DNA from: JBOGEN01 sp050743265
GTDB taxonomy: Bacteria; Actinomycetota; Actinomycetes; JBOGEN01
Assembly (NCBI GenBank): GCA_050743265.1
Contig: JBOGEN010000207.1
Coordinates: forward strand, 1 to 13,859
DNA length: 13,859 nucleotides
Direction of reading: 5' to 3'
The notes under the pieces were generated by a model, which worked only from the letters and a program-made list of their open reading frames with translations, was not told the origin of the DNA and did not search any database. The translations under genes were made by a program, and so were the position numbers. Shown piece after piece: positions 12,819 through 13,859 of this stretch (positions within the stretch are counted from its first letter, which is position 1; each line of letters begins with the position of its first letter).

Positions 12819-13859
12819 CCGGCCACCCGCCAGACGGCGCGCCGAGCGGTACGACGGACGGTGCGACGCACTCGCCCCCGCCGTCCCCCGGTCAGGTCGC
12901 CGATCACCGTCTGCGCGGCGCTGCGACCCGACGCCCCGGAGATCCCGCCGCCCGGGTGCGTCGAGGCGCCGGTGAGGTACAGCCCCTCCACGCCGGACCG
13001 GTACGCGGCGAGCCCGGGCAGCGGGCGCAGCGCGAACATCGCGTCCAGGCCCATCTCCAGGTGCATCACGTTGCCGCCGTGCAGGCCGAGCTCGCGTTCG
13101 AGGTCGGCCGGCGTCTGCACGTGCACGCGCTCGACGGCCGAGGCGAACCCCGGGGCCGCACGCTCGACCTCGGCCACCAGCCGGTCGGCGGCGCGCTGCC
13201 CGGCGTCGTCCCACGAGGCTCCGTCCGCCAGGGCGTACGGGTGCCACTGGCCCCACACGGTGACCGCGTGCCGGCCGGGCGGCGCCAGCGTGTCGTCGAA
13301 CGCGGAGAAGGTGAGGGCGAGCGCGGCCGGCCGCTGCGGCTGGCGTCCTGCCAGGTGGTCCCCGTACGCCGCGCGCAGGTGCGCACGCGACGGCGCGAGC
13401 AGCTGCATCGCCCGGTGCGCCGCTCCGGGGTCGGACGGGTAGCGCGGCAGGTCGGTCGTGTCGAGCCGGACGGCCATGCCGATGCCCTGGCCGACTCGTG
13501 CGTCGCGCCGGACACGCGGGCTGAACGTGTCGTCGTCCAGCAGGGCGGCGGTGGTGAGCACGTGGCACCCGGCCAGCACAGCCCGGGCCCGTACGTGCGC
13601 ACCCGACGCGGTGACGACGCCGTCGACGCGGCCGCCCGGGCCCCGGGTGATCCGCGCGGCACCGTCCCCGCAGCGCACGGTCCCTCCGTCGGCGGCGAGC
13701 CTCCGGGCCAACGCGTCGCTGAGCACGCCGGACCCGCCCCGGGGGTGGCCGGGCGGGCGGCGGTGCAGCATCGGCAGCCAGCCCACGAGCGGTGCGGTCG
13801 CCACCTCGTGCGGCGGAGGCCCGGACTGTGCGCCCAGCCAGGCCAGCGCGGTCTTGAGC
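12815..13859 (-). CDS. CrtO-like NAD(P)/FAD-dependent carotenoid oxidoreductase (5' end missing)
   Basis: The frame is open to the window edge, so only the C-terminal 347 residues are present. The FAD-binding N-terminus lies outside. Visible are LAWLGAQSGPPP, the RPPGHPRGGSGVLSDALARRL segment shared by CrtO ketolases and related COG1233 proteins, VTVWGQWHPYAL, LHGGNVMHLEM and the C-terminal FAD-contact signature LYLTGASTHPGGGISGASGR. CrtO enzymes introduce the C-4 keto group on ionone rings; relatives include desaturases and oxidases of other substrates. The operon context (cruF, glycosyltransferase, crtD-like) supports a carotenoid ketolase or oxidase, as in the Deinococcus pathway. The last 22 residues are a basic, repetitive tail with RR every fourth position, possibly an amphipathic membrane-contact helix. 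Its stop overlaps the cruF start. Confidence 0.82.
   Translation of the reverse strand, partial: LKTALAWLGAQSGPPPHEVATAPLVGWLPMLHRRPPGHPRGGSGVLSDALARRLAADGGTVRCGDGAARITRGPGGRVDGVVTASGAHVRARAVLAGCHVLTTAALLDDDTFSPRVRRDARVGQGIGMAVRLDTTDLPRYPSDPGAAHRAMQLLAPSRAHLRAAYGDHLAGRQPQRPAALALTFSAFDDTLAPPGRHAVTVWGQWHPYALADGASWDDAGQRAADRLVAEVERAAPGFASAVERVHVQTPADLERELGLHGGNVMHLEMGLDAMFALRPLPGLAAYRSGVEGLYLTGASTHPGGGISGASGRSAAQTVIGDLTGGRRGRVRRTVRRTARRAVWRVAG

Noticed and set aside
1..13859. CRISPR arrays, tRNA or rRNA genes, insertion sequences, phage genes
   Set aside because: No regularly spaced repeats, no tRNA-like cloverleaf, no transposase or integrase motifs were seen; gene content and composition are uniform across the window.

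Overview
The window is very GC-rich, with G/C at almost every third codon position, GTG starts and stop/start overlaps between adjacent genes. Its gene families (an Rv2175c-type regulator, heterodimeric CrtYc/CrtYd lycopene cyclase, IdsA-type prenyl synthase) point to an actinobacterium. A member of the Micrococcales such as the Cellulomonadaceae or Promicromonosporaceae is my best guess; this is inference from gene content, not a database match.

Layout. Positions 1-2532 (+ strand) hold the end of a ferredoxin-reductase-type FAD oxidoreductase, an Rv2175c-like winged-helix protein, thiamine phosphate synthase (thiE), and the two small membrane subunits of a lycopene cyclase (crtYc, crtYd). 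Positions 2539-6090 (- strand) hold the core carotenoid operon crtE-crtI-crtB, which converges on crtYd with a 6-nt gap. A 111-nt divergent promoter region separates crtE from metF (methylenetetrahydrofolate reductase, +), which is followed by an overlapping CDP-alcohol phosphatidyltransferase that seems to start at CTG (to 7784). Positions 7806-13859 (- strand) hold a second carotenoid operon. In transcription order it contains a CrtO-like FAD oxidoreductase (cut by the window edge), the carotenoid hydratase cruF, a family 2 glycosyltransferase, an ATP-grasp gene interrupted by a frameshift, and a CrtI/CrtD-type desaturase.

Together the genes read as a full pathway: GGPP (CrtE), phytoene (CrtB), lycopene (CrtI), cyclisation of one or both ends (CrtYc/CrtYd), then hydration of an open end at C-1' (CruF), 3',4'-desaturation (CrtD-like), ketolation (CrtO-like) and glycosylation (GT2). 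No lycopene elongase (crtEb) is visible, so the simplest predicted product is a C40 monocyclic, hydroxylated, probably keto and glycosylated carotenoid rather than a C50 pigment. The parts most worth a second look are the ATP-grasp protein, which has no place in the known pathway and whose reading frame breaks near a CCCGGGC heptamer, and the -10-like hexamers that sit 6-7 nt before several start codons and suggest leaderless transcripts. The surrounding metF / prenyl synthase / Rv2175c arrangement resembles the mycobacterial Rv2172c-Rv2175c locus, which suggests the carotenoid genes grew into a conserved actinobacterial neighbourhood.
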